52,911 nt of DNA. Origin: Candidatus Moraniibacteriota bacterium (lineage in GTDB: Bacteria; Patescibacteriota; Minisyncoccia; Moranbacterales; UBA1568). Numbering within the stretch: the first letter of the stretch is position 1; each line of letters begins with the position of its first letter. The notes beneath the pieces are model-generated. The model was not told where the DNA came from and did not search any database. It was given only the letters and a program-made list of their open reading frames with translations. The position numbers were made by a program, and so were the translations under genes. Positions 18,815-28,161 of this stretch are shown here, in pieces. Where the stretch lies: contig CAINXS010000073.1 of NCBI GenBank assembly GCA_903854995.1, positions 1-52,911 of the forward strand, given 5' to 3'.

Positions 18815-18899
18815 TGTACCCATCATCACAACGAGCTGGATCAACCATCGTTGTTCGAAAAACTCATCTAATCCGACTACTGACGCCCTGCCGGCGTAG
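17778..18899 (+). CDS. IS30-family transposase
   Basis: [43 protein letters not shown]...[10 protein letters not shown]...[30 protein letters not shown]...[16 protein letters not shown]. Confidence 0.93.
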   Translation: [373 protein letters not shown]

Positions 18900-19015
18900 C
18901 CGGCAAGTACAAAGCCACCGGACCTCAGTCCGGTGGTCGGTTACTGCGCAACTGAAGATCGTAGACGAGAAGATCGAATGGGCGAATGGAAAGATCGAGC
19001 GAGGGGAGTGGAAAC

Positions 19016-19279
19016 ATGGCGGGGAGCTTCCTCCGGAGGATACGGAATCGCTTATGGGTGAGTTCGGCGATATTCCTGATTTTTTCGGAAGCGGTGCCCG
19101 AGTTTAGCCGCGGATTCGGGCACGTGGAAGGCGGCATCCGAAGACCGATTTTGCGGCGTGAGAGCCGCGGAGACGGCCAGGTGATGCCAGTTCCGGATCT
19201 TGCGGAAAGCGATCAGAAAGTCGGATTCGGACACCCGAGAGCGGGCAAGGTCGATTCGGATTTCATGCCGCAAGACTGA
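19016..19279 (+). CDS. possible small exported protein
   Basis: MAGSFLRRIRNRLWVSSAIFLIFSEAVPEF..., signal-peptide-like start, purine-rich RBS, followed by a terminator. Confidence 0.3.
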   Translation: MAGSFLRRIRNRLWVSSAIFLIFSEAVPEFSRGFGHVEGGIRRPILRRESRGDGQVMPVPDLAESDQKVGFGHPRAGKVDSDFMPQD

Positions 19280-19295
19280 CGGTGTGTTGTTGAAT

Positions 19296-19320
19296 AAACG
19301 GACCCGTACGGGTCCGTTTT
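19296..19320 (+). terminator. intrinsic terminator
   Basis: AAACGGACCCGTACGGGTCCGTTTT. Confidence 0.8.
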
Positions 19321-19402
19321 CGTATCCGCCGACTCGTGGCGTGAGGACGGCGGTAGAGACGGGGCATACCCCGTCTCTGCGTGTCGAGAAGATGGTAATG
19401 CG

Positions 19403-19840
19403 TCACAGGGTCGCAGCCAGCAGGAGGGTCGCGATGAGACCGATGAGACCTCCGACAATGACTTCGCTGACACGGTGGCCGACGCGTTCCTTGAGGCGGG
19501 GAAACTTGCTCTCGTCTATGTCGAGCTGTTGGACGAGCATGTTGAGGTATCGGCCCTGATCGCCGAGGTACATACGGATACGCGCCGCATCGTCGACGAG
19601 GACGAACGCGAGCGCCGCGGCGACGGCGAAAGATCCGGAGGTCACTCCCTCGTACCACCCGACGCTGACCGCAAGCGAGACCGCGAATGCGGTGTGTGCC
19701 GACGGCATGTGGCCGTGTGTGAACATGTACTCCGGCTTCCATCCGTGTTTCATGGTGAATATGGCGAATTTGACGAGTTGGGTTCCGAGGCCGACGGTGA
19801 TTGGTACGAGGAAGACGAGGTACGGGCGGATTGCGTCCAT
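19403..19840 (-). CDS. divergent PAP2 family membrane protein (DUF212/YuiD-like)
   Basis: MPSAHTAFAVSLAVSVGWYEGVTSGSFAVAAALAFVLVDDAARIRMYLGDQGRYLN...RVGHRVSEVIVGGLIG. Confidence 0.88.
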   Translation of the reverse strand: MDAIRPYLVFLVPITVGLGTQLVKFAIFTMKHGWKPEYMFTHGHMPSAHTAFAVSLAVSVGWYEGVTSGSFAVAAALAFVLVDDAARIRMYLGDQGRYLNMLVQQLDIDESKFPRLKERVGHRVSEVIVGGLIGLIATLLLAATL

Positions 19841-19953
19841 AGGAACAGACGTTATGTTGGTACGGAATTATTATAGCATGAAGGACGCTTTCTCCGTCTT
19901 GGGCGGCGTGGTACACTGGAGGAGTTATCCTGCAAATAAAGCGATTTTACGGT

Positions 19954-22245
19954 ATGGAATTCTGGGAGAAGGGACTGAATCCGGAACAGAAGAAAGCCGT
20001 CCTTCAAACTGAGGGGCCGGTACTTATCCTGGCCGGGGCGGGATCGGGAAAAACGAAGACGCTCACGCACCGTATCGCCTATCTGATCGCGGAAAAGCGG
20101 GTCGCGCCGGGGAATATCCTGGCGGTCACGTTTACGAACAAGGCCGCCGGGGAGATGCAGGACCGTATCGAGAGCCTGCTGGCCAGCGCCGCCGATGAAA
20201 GTCGGACGCCGATCGCGTTTCGCGGGTTTCCGCATATCGGGACATTTCATGCCATTTCGGCCAAGATACTTCGGAACGACATAGGAACGCTCGGAATCGA
20301 TCCGCGCTTCAACATACTCGATGCGGACGATCAGATCGGTATCGTGCGGACGGCGATGAAAGAGCTTGAGATCGATGCGGATCAGGTGAAGCCGCGTTCC
20401 GTCCTCGAGGCGATATCGCGCGCCAAGAGCGATTCGCTCGACGACGAGAGTTATGCGTCCCGTGCGACGGGTTATTACGAGGAGCTGGTCGCCAAGGTAT
20501 TCCGACGATATCAGGAGGAATTACGCAAGACGCAGAGTCTTGATTTCGATGACCTTCTTCGACTGGTCGTGAAGTTGTTCCGGACGTCGCCCGAAACGCT
20601 TGAGCGGTATCAGAACCTGTTCCGATATATCCTTGTCGACGAGTATCAGGATACGAACCCTCTGCAGTACGAGTTGATCCGACTGCTCGCGATGAAGCGG
20701 CGGAACCTGTTCGTCATCGGTGACGACTATCAGTCCATCTATCGGTGGCGGCAGGCGGATATCCGCAATATCCTCGAGTTCGAACGGGACTATCCGGAGG
20801 CCGAGGTCATCATGCTGGAGCGGAACTACCGTTCGACACAGATCATTCTCGATGCGGCCGGAAGCGTTATTGCGAAGAATCGAAGTCAGCGAGAAAAGAA
20901 GCTGTGGACCGAATCGAAAGAAGGGGAGCTTATCACCGCGCGGACACTTCGGGACGAGGCGGAAGAGGCGGAGTTCGTCGCGCGGAACGTGACTTCGAAG
21001 GTGAAAGACGGGCGTCGATTCGGCGATTTCGCCGTTCTTTATCGCACGAACGCGCAATCCCGGGTGCTCGAGGAGGCGTTTCTCCGTTATTCGATACGGT
21101 ATCGGATCGTGGGCGGCCTCAAATTCTATCAGCGCAAGGAAGTGAAGGACGTCATCGCGTATGCGAGACTTCTGATGAATCCCCATGATCGGCTTGCACT
21201 CGAACGGGTCATCAATGAGCCGAAGCGGACCATCGGAGACGTGACGCTCGGTAAATGGTCGGCGTTTGCGGAGTCGCGCGGAGAGGATCCGCTGAAAGCC
21301 GCGGAATCGCTTACGGCGGCGGAAAGCGGCATACCCGAGAAGAAAATCCTGATTATCAAAAAATTCGCGTCTTTTCTGTCGAAACTCGGTCGGGATGCTG
21401 AAAAGGTGGACGCCGATATGAAGTTTTCGACTCTTCTTGTGAGTCTGGCAACGGATTCGGGGTATCTCGCCTCACTGAATGACGGAACGGCCGAAGGAGA
21501 GGATCGTGAACAGAACGTTCGGGAACTGTTCGGGGTCGCCAAGAAATTCGACGACCGTCCTGTGCGGGAGGCACTCCTTTCGTTTCTCGAGGACGTCGCG
21601 CTTTCTTCCGATACCGATTCGATCGATGGCACGGCCGATTCGGTTCATCTTATGACGTTGCATAGCTCAAAGGGGCTTGAGTTTCCGATTGTCTTTCTGG
21701 TCGGACTCGAGGAGGGCGTCTTCCCTCATTCGCGGAGCGCGTTTTCCGAAGAGGACCTCGAGGAAGAACGACGGCTCATGTATGTCGGTCTTACCCGAGC
21801 CAAGGAAAAACTCTATCTGCTTTCGGCGGAGACACGTATGCTGTTCGGGTCCACGAGCGTCAATCCGCCGTCGCGGTTCGTGTCCGAGATCCCGACGCAT
21901 CTGGTCGAGGAGGCGATCGTCGAGGAAGGCTCGTCGTTTCTGTCCGCGATGTCGCGGCCGAAGCGTTCCCGATACGGTAATTCCGCGCTGTTCGCGAAGC
22001 GCTCCGGTGCGAAGAAACATTCATTCGATATTCCGAAAAATACGGACCTACCGGCACCCAAGCATTCGTCGAGCAAAACGAAACAGGCCAAAGAAACCGA
22101 TCTCCGGCCGGGAGACAGCGTCGAACATCCCGATTTCGGCGGGGGTGTCGTCGTGGCGATCGCGGGAACGATCGCAACCGTGGCGTTCCGCAAGGCCGGC
22201 GTAAAAAAACTCATGCTCGGTACGGCCCCGTTACGGAAAGTGTAG
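19954..22245 (+). CDS. UvrD/PcrA-like superfamily 1 DNA helicase
   Basis: LAGAGSGKTKTLTHRIAYLI, VDEYQDTNPLQYELIRLLA, GDDYQSIYRWRQADIRNIL, TLHSSKGLEFPIVFLVGLEEGVFPH. Confidence 0.95.
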   Translation: MEFWEKGLNPEQKKAVLQTEGPVLILAGAGSGKTKTLTHRIAYLIAEKRVAPGNILAVTFTNKAAGEMQDRIESLLASAADESRTPIAFRGFPHIGTFHAISAKILRNDIGTLGIDPRFNILDADDQIGIVRTAMKELEIDADQVKPRSVLEAISRAKSDSLDDESYASRATGYYEELVAKVFRRYQEELRKTQSLDFDDLLRLVVKLFRTSPETLERYQNLFRYILVDEYQDTNPLQYELIRLLAMKRRNLFVIGDDYQSIYRWRQADIRNILEFERDYPEAEVIMLERNYRSTQIILDAAGSVIAKNRSQREKKLWTESKEGELITARTLRDEAEEAEFVARNVTSKVKDGRRFGDFAVLYRTNAQSRVLEEAFLRYSIRYRIVGGLKFYQRKEVKDVIAYARLLMNPHDRLALERVINEPKRTIGDVTLGKWSAFAESRGEDPLKAAESLTAAESGIPEKKILIIKKFASFLSKLGRDAEKVDADMKFSTLLVSLATDSGYLASLNDGTAEGEDREQNVRELFGVAKKFDDRPVREALLSFLEDVALSSDTDSIDGTADSVHLMTLHSSKGLEFPIVFLVGLEEGVFPHSRSAFSEEDLEEERRLMYVGLTRAKEKLYLLSAETRMLFGSTSVNPPSRFVSEIPTHLVEEAIVEEGSSFLSAMSRPKRSRYGNSALFAKRSGAKKHSFDIPKNTDLPAPKHSSSKTKQAKETDLRPGDSVEHPDFGGGVVVAIAGTIATVAFRKAGVKKLMLGTAPLRKV

Positions 22246-22251
22246 GCCGTA

Positions 22252-23148
22252 TCAGTCGGTGGTCTCCTCTAAAAAGGAAACGAGGCTTTTTGACAGTGGA
22301 AGATGACCGGGGAGAATGACCGATAGGATCGTCTCGACCGGTATCCAGCGGACTTCGTCGAGATCGTCTCCGGCCGCTTCTTTTCCGCTTACGAATTCGG
22401 CCGCGAAGAAGGCGGTCATGACTTTGTCGTCCTCGAATCGATACCGTTCGTCCGGAATGCGGAAGGAACCCAGATACCGAGTACTTTCACATCGGATTTC
22501 ACCCGCTTCTTCGCGAAGTTCGCGAAGGGCGGCCGATTCGAGCGACTCGTCTGCCGCGTCGACGAAGCCGCCGATGAACCGGTACCGGTCGCCGTCGCTT
22601 CGTTTTCGCCCGAGGAGGACATGTTTATCGGAGTAACGTATTGGGGCGATGTCGATCGCCTGATAGGAGAGGGCGGGGCGGAGTGATTGCGCGTGGATGA
22701 GGCCGGCGCGGAATCGGTGATTTTCGGTGTCGGATTCCGAGAGGTGCGCCCTGATATCCGTACCGGAAGGTGCCGGAATGGCGGGAACGAACTTAGTCGG
22801 AAACGACCCTTCGTAAAACGGGATGAAACTGTCGCGCGAACCGTACAGGACTGCGGAATGGTTCGGGAAGAGACTCGTAACAACCTGATCGATATCTTCC
22901 GACCAGCCGCGGTTCGACGGCTGATCCCGCGTTTCGAGAATGACCGCCTCGGGGTACGTTTCGCGGATCATCCGTTCACGCACGGAAAACGGAAGAGGGT
23001 TGCGTGCCGATGGCAGGGCTTTGGTGGTGCCGATCAGAATAAGGATGGCGTCGTTTTCGGACAGTGCGGTATCGATGAGATGACGGTGTCCGTCGTGCAG
23101 TTCGGGAACTTGGAATCGGCCGATGACGACGGCAAGTCGCTTGTTCAT
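22252..23148 (-). CDS. bifunctional nicotinamide-nucleotide adenylyltransferase/Nudix hydrolase
   Basis: MNKRLAVVIGRFQVPELHDGHRHLIDTAL plus Nudix box GGFVDAADESLESAALRELREEAGE; start at 23148. Confidence 0.88.
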   Translation of the reverse strand: MNKRLAVVIGRFQVPELHDGHRHLIDTALSENDAILILIGTTKALPSARNPLPFSVRERMIRETYPEAVILETRDQPSNRGWSEDIDQVVTSLFPNHSAVLYGSRDSFIPFYEGSFPTKFVPAIPAPSGTDIRAHLSESDTENHRFRAGLIHAQSLRPALSYQAIDIAPIRYSDKHVLLGRKRSDGDRYRFIGGFVDAADESLESAALRELREEAGEIRCESTRYLGSFRIPDERYRFEDDKVMTAFFAAEFVSGKEAAGDDLDEVRWIPVETILSVILPGHLPLSKSLVSFLEETTD

Positions 23149-23182
23149 AGGTGTCGTGAAACAATTTCTCCTGATATAGGGA

Positions 23183-24169
23183 CTACCGTCCGCCCTTCTT
23201 TTTCTTCGCGTGGAAGGCCTCGTGGATTTCTCGGAGGTGCTCGTTGGTGACGTGGGTGTATATCTGGGTCGTCGTGATGGACGCGTGCCCGAGCATGGCC
23301 TGTACCGACCGGATATCCGCGCCGTTTTGGAGGAGGTCGGTCGCGAACGAGTGACGAAGGGTGTGTGGGTGCACGTCTTTGACGATACCTGCCTTGGCGG
23401 CATAGCGCTTTACGAGCCGTTGCACGCTCCGCTCGGTGAGCCGGATATCGGTCGATCCCCGTTCGCGGACGAAGCCTTTCTTTGATACGGGTATGGCGAT
23501 GAAGAGTGCCGGATCCATATCACTCCGTTTCTCAAGGTACCGATATAGGGCATCCCGCGCGTCAGAGGACAGGAAGACGACCCGGAGCTTGGAACCCTTG
23601 CCGCGTACGCTGAATTCGCCTTTCTTCAGATTGACCGAGTCACGATCGAGCGAAGTGAGCTCGGAAACGCGAAGGCCTGCCGAAAAAAGCAATTCGAGAA
23701 TGGCGCGATCGCGGAGGACTCGGAGCGATGTGCCGGAAGCCGCCGCGATGAGGCGCTCGACCTCGTCGAGCTCCAGGAAATCCACCTGACGTGTCGGGGT
23801 CTTGCCGACCTCGATCTTTTCCGAAGGCACGGTCGCGACGTCCTCTTTGGACAGGTATTTCAGGAATGAACGCAAAACGACGACGTGATAGGTCTGAGTC
23901 GATTTTCGAAGCGGCTCACCGCTTTGTGACGTTTCCCGGTTGAGACGAATGCGGTATTCCCGGACACGCTGAATCGTTATGTCTTCCGGCTCTCGTATGC
24001 CGGCCATGGTAAAAAACTTCTCCAACGAGCGCTCGTAGCTGTCGATAGTGCGCGGGGAGCGGTCAAGCTCGATCTCGAGGTGTTCCAGGAACCTCCGCAT
24101 CAGTAAATGTATCGAATCCGTTATCCCGGCCTTTTTCGTTGGGTTCGTATTCATAATCTCATTATACAT
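23183..24169 (-). CDS. XerC/D-like tyrosine recombinase
   Basis: LLFSAGLRVSELTSL, HPHTLRHSFATDLLQNGADIRSVQAMLGHASITTTQIYTHV. Confidence 0.93.
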   Translation of the reverse strand: MYNEIMNTNPTKKAGITDSIHLLMRRFLEHLEIELDRSPRTIDSYERSLEKFFTMAGIREPEDITIQRVREYRIRLNRETSQSGEPLRKSTQTYHVVVLRSFLKYLSKEDVATVPSEKIEVGKTPTRQVDFLELDEVERLIAAASGTSLRVLRDRAILELLFSAGLRVSELTSLDRDSVNLKKGEFSVRGKGSKLRVVFLSSDARDALYRYLEKRSDMDPALFIAIPVSKKGFVRERGSTDIRLTERSVQRLVKRYAAKAGIVKDVHPHTLRHSFATDLLQNGADIRSVQAMLGHASITTTQIYTHVTNEHLREIHEAFHAKKKKGGR

Positions 24170-24282
24170 GCTTCATCCGGATACCGTTCATCCCTTGTTC
24201 AGGCGTTTTGTGTTTTCGAGAATCACCAGTGCAATTTTGGCTTATATAAGGTATGAAATGCAGTATTATAGCAGGAAAATCG

Positions 24283-24311
24283 TTGACACGGCGGGTCATT
24301 CCGGATATACT
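24283..24311 (+). promoter_or_regulatory. sigma70-like promoter
   Basis: TTGACA-17 bp-TATACT. Confidence 0.75.
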
Positions 24312-24335
24312 GCCCCCTGTAAGTATTCAAGGCGG

Positions 24336-24363
24336 AAGCCGATGGCACTGACGGCTTTTTTTG
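24336..24363 (+). terminator. leader intrinsic terminator (possible attenuator)
   Basis: AAGCCG-ATGGCACTGA-CGGCTTTTTTTTT between promoter and LysM-CHAP gene. Confidence 0.6.
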
Positions 24364-25632
24364 TTCAAAAAGCACCAGGCCTACCGTTTTCTCCTGAAGA
24401 AAGGGAGTATCCCTATCATCACTCTCTCACGTCTTAAAGAGTGCCTTTCCCGCGGATGGGAACGAATCACGGTAGGATTCGCCTCATTCGAGACGGAGGT
24501 ACATCATATCCAGCGTGAAGCGCTCGACTTTCTGAAGAGCGGCTTTGGTGAACGTCTATTGGGGGCATTCCGAACCTACGGATCGTTTTCGCTGGTCATG
24601 TCGAGTGCGCTTCTTGTCACCGCGACGAACGTCGCCCATGAACGGGGCACGAGCGCCGTTTTCGGGTATCTCGGCAATAACGATGTCGCAGCCCTGTCCT
24701 CGGCCTCGAAGAGACGATTCGCGGCAGAAACCTCCTCCAAGTCCAGCCTGTCGCTCGTTCCGCTTTCGGCGTCGACGGTGGCGGTGGATCTTTCAAAACG
24801 TACGTCGGAGGACGAGGGCGCCGCTTTTCAGGGAGGCGCGCTGCTTTCCGCTCAGGCGGACAATGCTATTATGAGGGATCCGGAGGAGGAAGGGGGCGTG
24901 AGTATCTATACTGTGGCCGAGGGAGATACGGTGTCCGGTATCGCTGCGAAGTATGGGATTACGGTCAATACGATCTTGTGGGCGAACGACCTTGATAACG
25001 TGGATTCGATCAAGCCCGGGGACCAGATATTCATCCTGCCGGTCGCCGGCCTTACCCATGTGGTCGCTTCCGGTGACACGATCGATTCTATTGCCGCGAA
25101 ATATAAGGCGGACCGGGAGAAAATCATCGCGTACAACGGGTTGCCGGCGAACGGAGAACTGTCGTCGGGCGAATCTATCGTCATACCGGGCGGGTACAAG
25201 GAACTGCCGAAGCCCGAGGTGGACACGTCCGGACTGGCGCGCAGGCAGTATGCTTCCTCGTCTTCTGCGGGCGTGGTTACCGATGTCTCGGGCGGCTATA
25301 AGCAGTTGGATGGGAAGGCCGGCTCAGGACACCGATTTCCGTATGGGTACTGTACATGGTATGTGGCGCAAAAGAGGTATGTGCCATGGGGTGGAAACGC
25401 CGGAACCTGGTTGTTCAACGCACGTTCGATGGGATACCGTACCGGCAAGAGCCCGGCGAAGGGTGCTATCGTCGTTACGACCGAGAACCGGTACTACGGT
25501 CATGTCGCCGTCGTCGAAAGTGTTTCCGCCGGTTCGATAACGGTCTCGGAGATGAACTATAGGGGATGGGGAAAGACGGACCGCCGCGTCATACCGACGT
25601 CGAGCCGTGTCATCAAGGGGTATATCTATTGA
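24361..25632 (+). CDS. LysM and CHAP domain peptidoglycan hydrolase
   Basis: Two LysM repeats (YTVAEGDTVSGIAAKYGITVNTILWAN; HVVASGDTIDSIAAKYKADREKIIAYNG) and CHAP (YGYCTWYVAQKRYVPWGGNAGTW...GHVAVVESV); start codon uncertain (TTG). Confidence 0.9.
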   Translation: MFKKHQAYRFLLKKGSIPIITLSRLKECLSRGWERITVGFASFETEVHHIQREALDFLKSGFGERLLGAFRTYGSFSLVMSSALLVTATNVAHERGTSAVFGYLGNNDVAALSSASKRRFAAETSSKSSLSLVPLSASTVAVDLSKRTSEDEGAAFQGGALLSAQADNAIMRDPEEEGGVSIYTVAEGDTVSGIAAKYGITVNTILWANDLDNVDSIKPGDQIFILPVAGLTHVVASGDTIDSIAAKYKADREKIIAYNGLPANGELSSGESIVIPGGYKELPKPEVDTSGLARRQYASSSSAGVVTDVSGGYKQLDGKAGSGHRFPYGYCTWYVAQKRYVPWGGNAGTWLFNARSMGYRTGKSPAKGAIVVTTENRYYGHVAVVESVSAGSITVSEMNYRGWGKTDRRVIPTSSRVIKGYIY

Positions 25633-25822
25633 TGGGAGTCCGTCGGTCACGATTATGCGGCGCTTTGCAACCAGTGGAAGTGTCTTCGTGTGTGAGGCGA
25701 TGTACAATGCCTTCATCGATTCCTCGTTCTGATTTCGCAGGCGTTCATTTTTATGAAAGCGGACTCCCCCTTTTTTAATTTTTGTTGTATGATTAGATAC
25801 GTCGAGGAGAATCTGTCCAGCT

Positions 25823-28144
25823 ATGCCTTTGAGCTTCAGAGGGAAAAACAAAAAACAGATCCGGAACGTACTCCTGGTCTCATTTTTCATATTCTCGGCG
25901 GCGTTCATGCTGCATGTCGGAGCCGATGCGACGGACCTATCCGGTTCTGGAATCGGAGTGATGAGCGCGCATGCCGATGAAATCAGCTCAGTGGATCGGA
26001 TTGGAGCATGGCTGTGGGACAAAACGATCGGTGCGGCCGTAAACGGGCCGCTCTTGGTCGTGAACGTGCTTTTGTACATGTTCCTGCAGCTCCTGTCGCT
26101 CGTATTGGTACTGGCGACGACCGTTTTCGGGTGGGCGGTCAATCCTGCCGCGACGCACAACATGCTGAACATGGCGAGCGTATACACGTTGTGGCGGATG
26201 ATTCGTGATTTTTTCAACCTCTTCTTCATTCTCACTATCTTATTCATCGCGTTCTCGACAATTTTTCAGGTTTCGGCCTACAATTACAAGAAACTGTTGT
26301 GGCACCTCGTGCTTATGGCACTTCTGGTCAACTTCAGCTTTCCCGTAACGCGATTCATCATCGATGCCACCAATGTCCCGATGTACTTCTTCATGGAAAA
26401 CATCTTCAGGGACAAATCGCAGGCGGACGCGACGCAGCTCTTTGGAACTGTCTTCTCCTCGACGAATCTCAGAGATATACTCATACCGGACTTTAGGACG
26501 GTGGCGACTTTTTCGAATGCGAAAAGCATGACGTTGCAGCTGCTGACGTCCATCATTTTCATGTTCCTTTTCAGCATGTCTCTGCTCGTGCTCGCACTCC
26601 TGTTCCTGTTCAGGCTTGTCATACTTACGGTGCTCATCATTTTTTCCCCGGTTGGGTACGCAGGAACGGCGATTCCCGGATTCGAAAAATACGCCAAGCA
26701 GTGGTGGGAGTCGCTCATGAAGCATGCGATATTCGGTCCGACCGCCATGCTCATGCTCCTGGTCGCCATAACGTTCCTGCGGGAATTCAAGGTGAACCAG
26801 TCCGTACCTACGAACAGCTTCTCGTCGTTCAGCAAAGAGCTTACTTCTGATCAGAGCCAGGCGGACATCATTTCGGCGATGGCGACGAGCATCGTCCCGA
26901 TTTTTCTCATCTGGACCGCGATTTCCGTCGGACAGATGGTCGGTGTCCAAGGGGCATCCGGAGTCACATCCTGGGCGCAGAAGACGTCGAAAGGTCTTGG
27001 ACGGAAGTTCTCCGGAGCCGATAGCATCCAGAGGAACTGGAAGGAGTATAAGAAAGAGCGTGAAGGGCGATCGAGTGCCAAGTTTGCGGCGAATAACTGG
27101 GGGGCGAAACTCGGCAAAAACCTCAATTCGAAACTCGATGAGGTAAGCGCTTCCCGTACGAAGAGCTTTGACTGGAAGGATCCATCCACGTATAGGAATG
27201 TCACGAGTCTGGAGACGGCAAGGGCAAGGCAGGCGCGCTTGCGTTATCTGAATCATGATCTTGAGGCCGTGAACAAGGCAGCAAAGGATAACCTCCTTGA
27301 ACAAAAGAGTGACGATCAGATTCAGGAAGATCATAAAAATGCTGTAGACAAGAAGGACTACAAGATGATAGCGGCGACAGCCGGAGTCATGGGTGCGAGA
27401 AATATGAAGGTCGAGCAGAAGGCCCTTGATATGGTCAGGGAGAAGTATGGAAAGGTCGGCGGTATCGACAGCCTAGTTACGAAAGACGTGGAGAAAAAGC
27501 TTATAACTTCGGATCCCGGTCGGGTACTTACGACGAGGGATGCGGCCGGTAACGAGGTCTTCAACGAAACGAAGTTCAAGGAGATGCTCAGCAAGGGGCA
27601 GATTGATCGTGACAAGATTGCCGCCCATGGTTGGACGGAGAACGTAACCCGGCTCATGAACGAGGAGAAGAAATTGGATGCGAAATTCCTGAACGATCTT
27701 TCGAAAAAGAACCCAGCTGCCGTGGCTCAGATTGCGAGGAGTATCGATGCGGAAATCACGAGGATGAGCACGTTTACCGGCCGTATGACTCCGACGCAGC
27801 AGGCCGCGCACGATAAGGCTTTGACAAGCCTCCATGTGGCACACGTAAATCGTACTGGAGACTTCCATGCTTCCGCAACGGACAGTCAAAGGGCGGCAGT
27901 CTTTAAAAAGGCGGATGCGGATGTCTTGAAGAACATGGGTTCGGCGGTGCTCGCCGTGAATGCTGCGGTAATCGCTGAAAACATGAATGCCCAGCAATTC
28001 GGGACGACGATAAGTAAGCTTGCTCAGGATGGAACAGACGTTACGAATCTATTAAACAATATAAACGGGCTGCGTCCTCCTACAAGAAATGCGATGAAGA
28101 TTCAGAATGCGTTAGTCAATGATAATCGTCTGAACACGCTCTAG
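25823..28144 (+). CDS. VirB6/TrbL-like polytopic membrane protein of T4SS-like locus
   Basis: Signal-like N-terminus, multiple TM segments and a long hydrophilic C-terminus, upstream of PrgI/VirB4 genes. Confidence 0.7.
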   Translation: MPLSFRGKNKKQIRNVLLVSFFIFSAAFMLHVGADATDLSGSGIGVMSAHADEISSVDRIGAWLWDKTIGAAVNGPLLVVNVLLYMFLQLLSLVLVLATTVFGWAVNPAATHNMLNMASVYTLWRMIRDFFNLFFILTILFIAFSTIFQVSAYNYKKLLWHLVLMALLVNFSFPVTRFIIDATNVPMYFFMENIFRDKSQADATQLFGTVFSSTNLRDILIPDFRTVATFSNAKSMTLQLLTSIIFMFLFSMSLLVLALLFLFRLVILTVLIIFSPVGYAGTAIPGFEKYAKQWWESLMKHAIFGPTAMLMLLVAITFLREFKVNQSVPTNSFSSFSKELTSDQSQADIISAMATSIVPIFLIWTAISVGQMVGVQGASGVTSWAQKTSKGLGRKFSGADSIQRNWKEYKKEREGRSSAKFAANNWGAKLGKNLNSKLDEVSASRTKSFDWKDPSTYRNVTSLETARARQARLRYLNHDLEAVNKAAKDNLLEQKSDDQIQEDHKNAVDKKDYKMIAATAGVMGARNMKVEQKALDMVREKYGKVGGIDSLVTKDVEKKLITSDPGRVLTTRDAAGNEVFNETKFKEMLSKGQIDRDKIAAHGWTENVTRLMNEEKKLDAKFLNDLSKKNPAAVAQIARSIDAEITRMSTFTGRMTPTQQAAHDKALTSLHVAHVNRTGDFHASATDSQRAAVFKKADADVLKNMGSAVLAVNAAVIAENMNAQQFGTTISKLAQDGTDVTNLLNNINGLRPPTRNAMKIQNALVNDNRLNTL

Positions 28145-28161
28145 ATACACTGTCGATCCAT

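Noticed and set aside
18814-19107. Possible truncated gene downstream of IS30 (QLKIVDEKIEWANGKIERGEWKHGGELPPEDTESLMGEFGDIPDFFGSGARV)
   Set aside because: The C-terminal part looks protein-like, but no matching N-terminal part is found left of the IS; too weak to call an IS-disrupted gene.
19350-19385. GAGACGGGGCATACCCCGTCTC as terminator
   Set aside because: Good hairpin but no T run on either strand; left unassigned.
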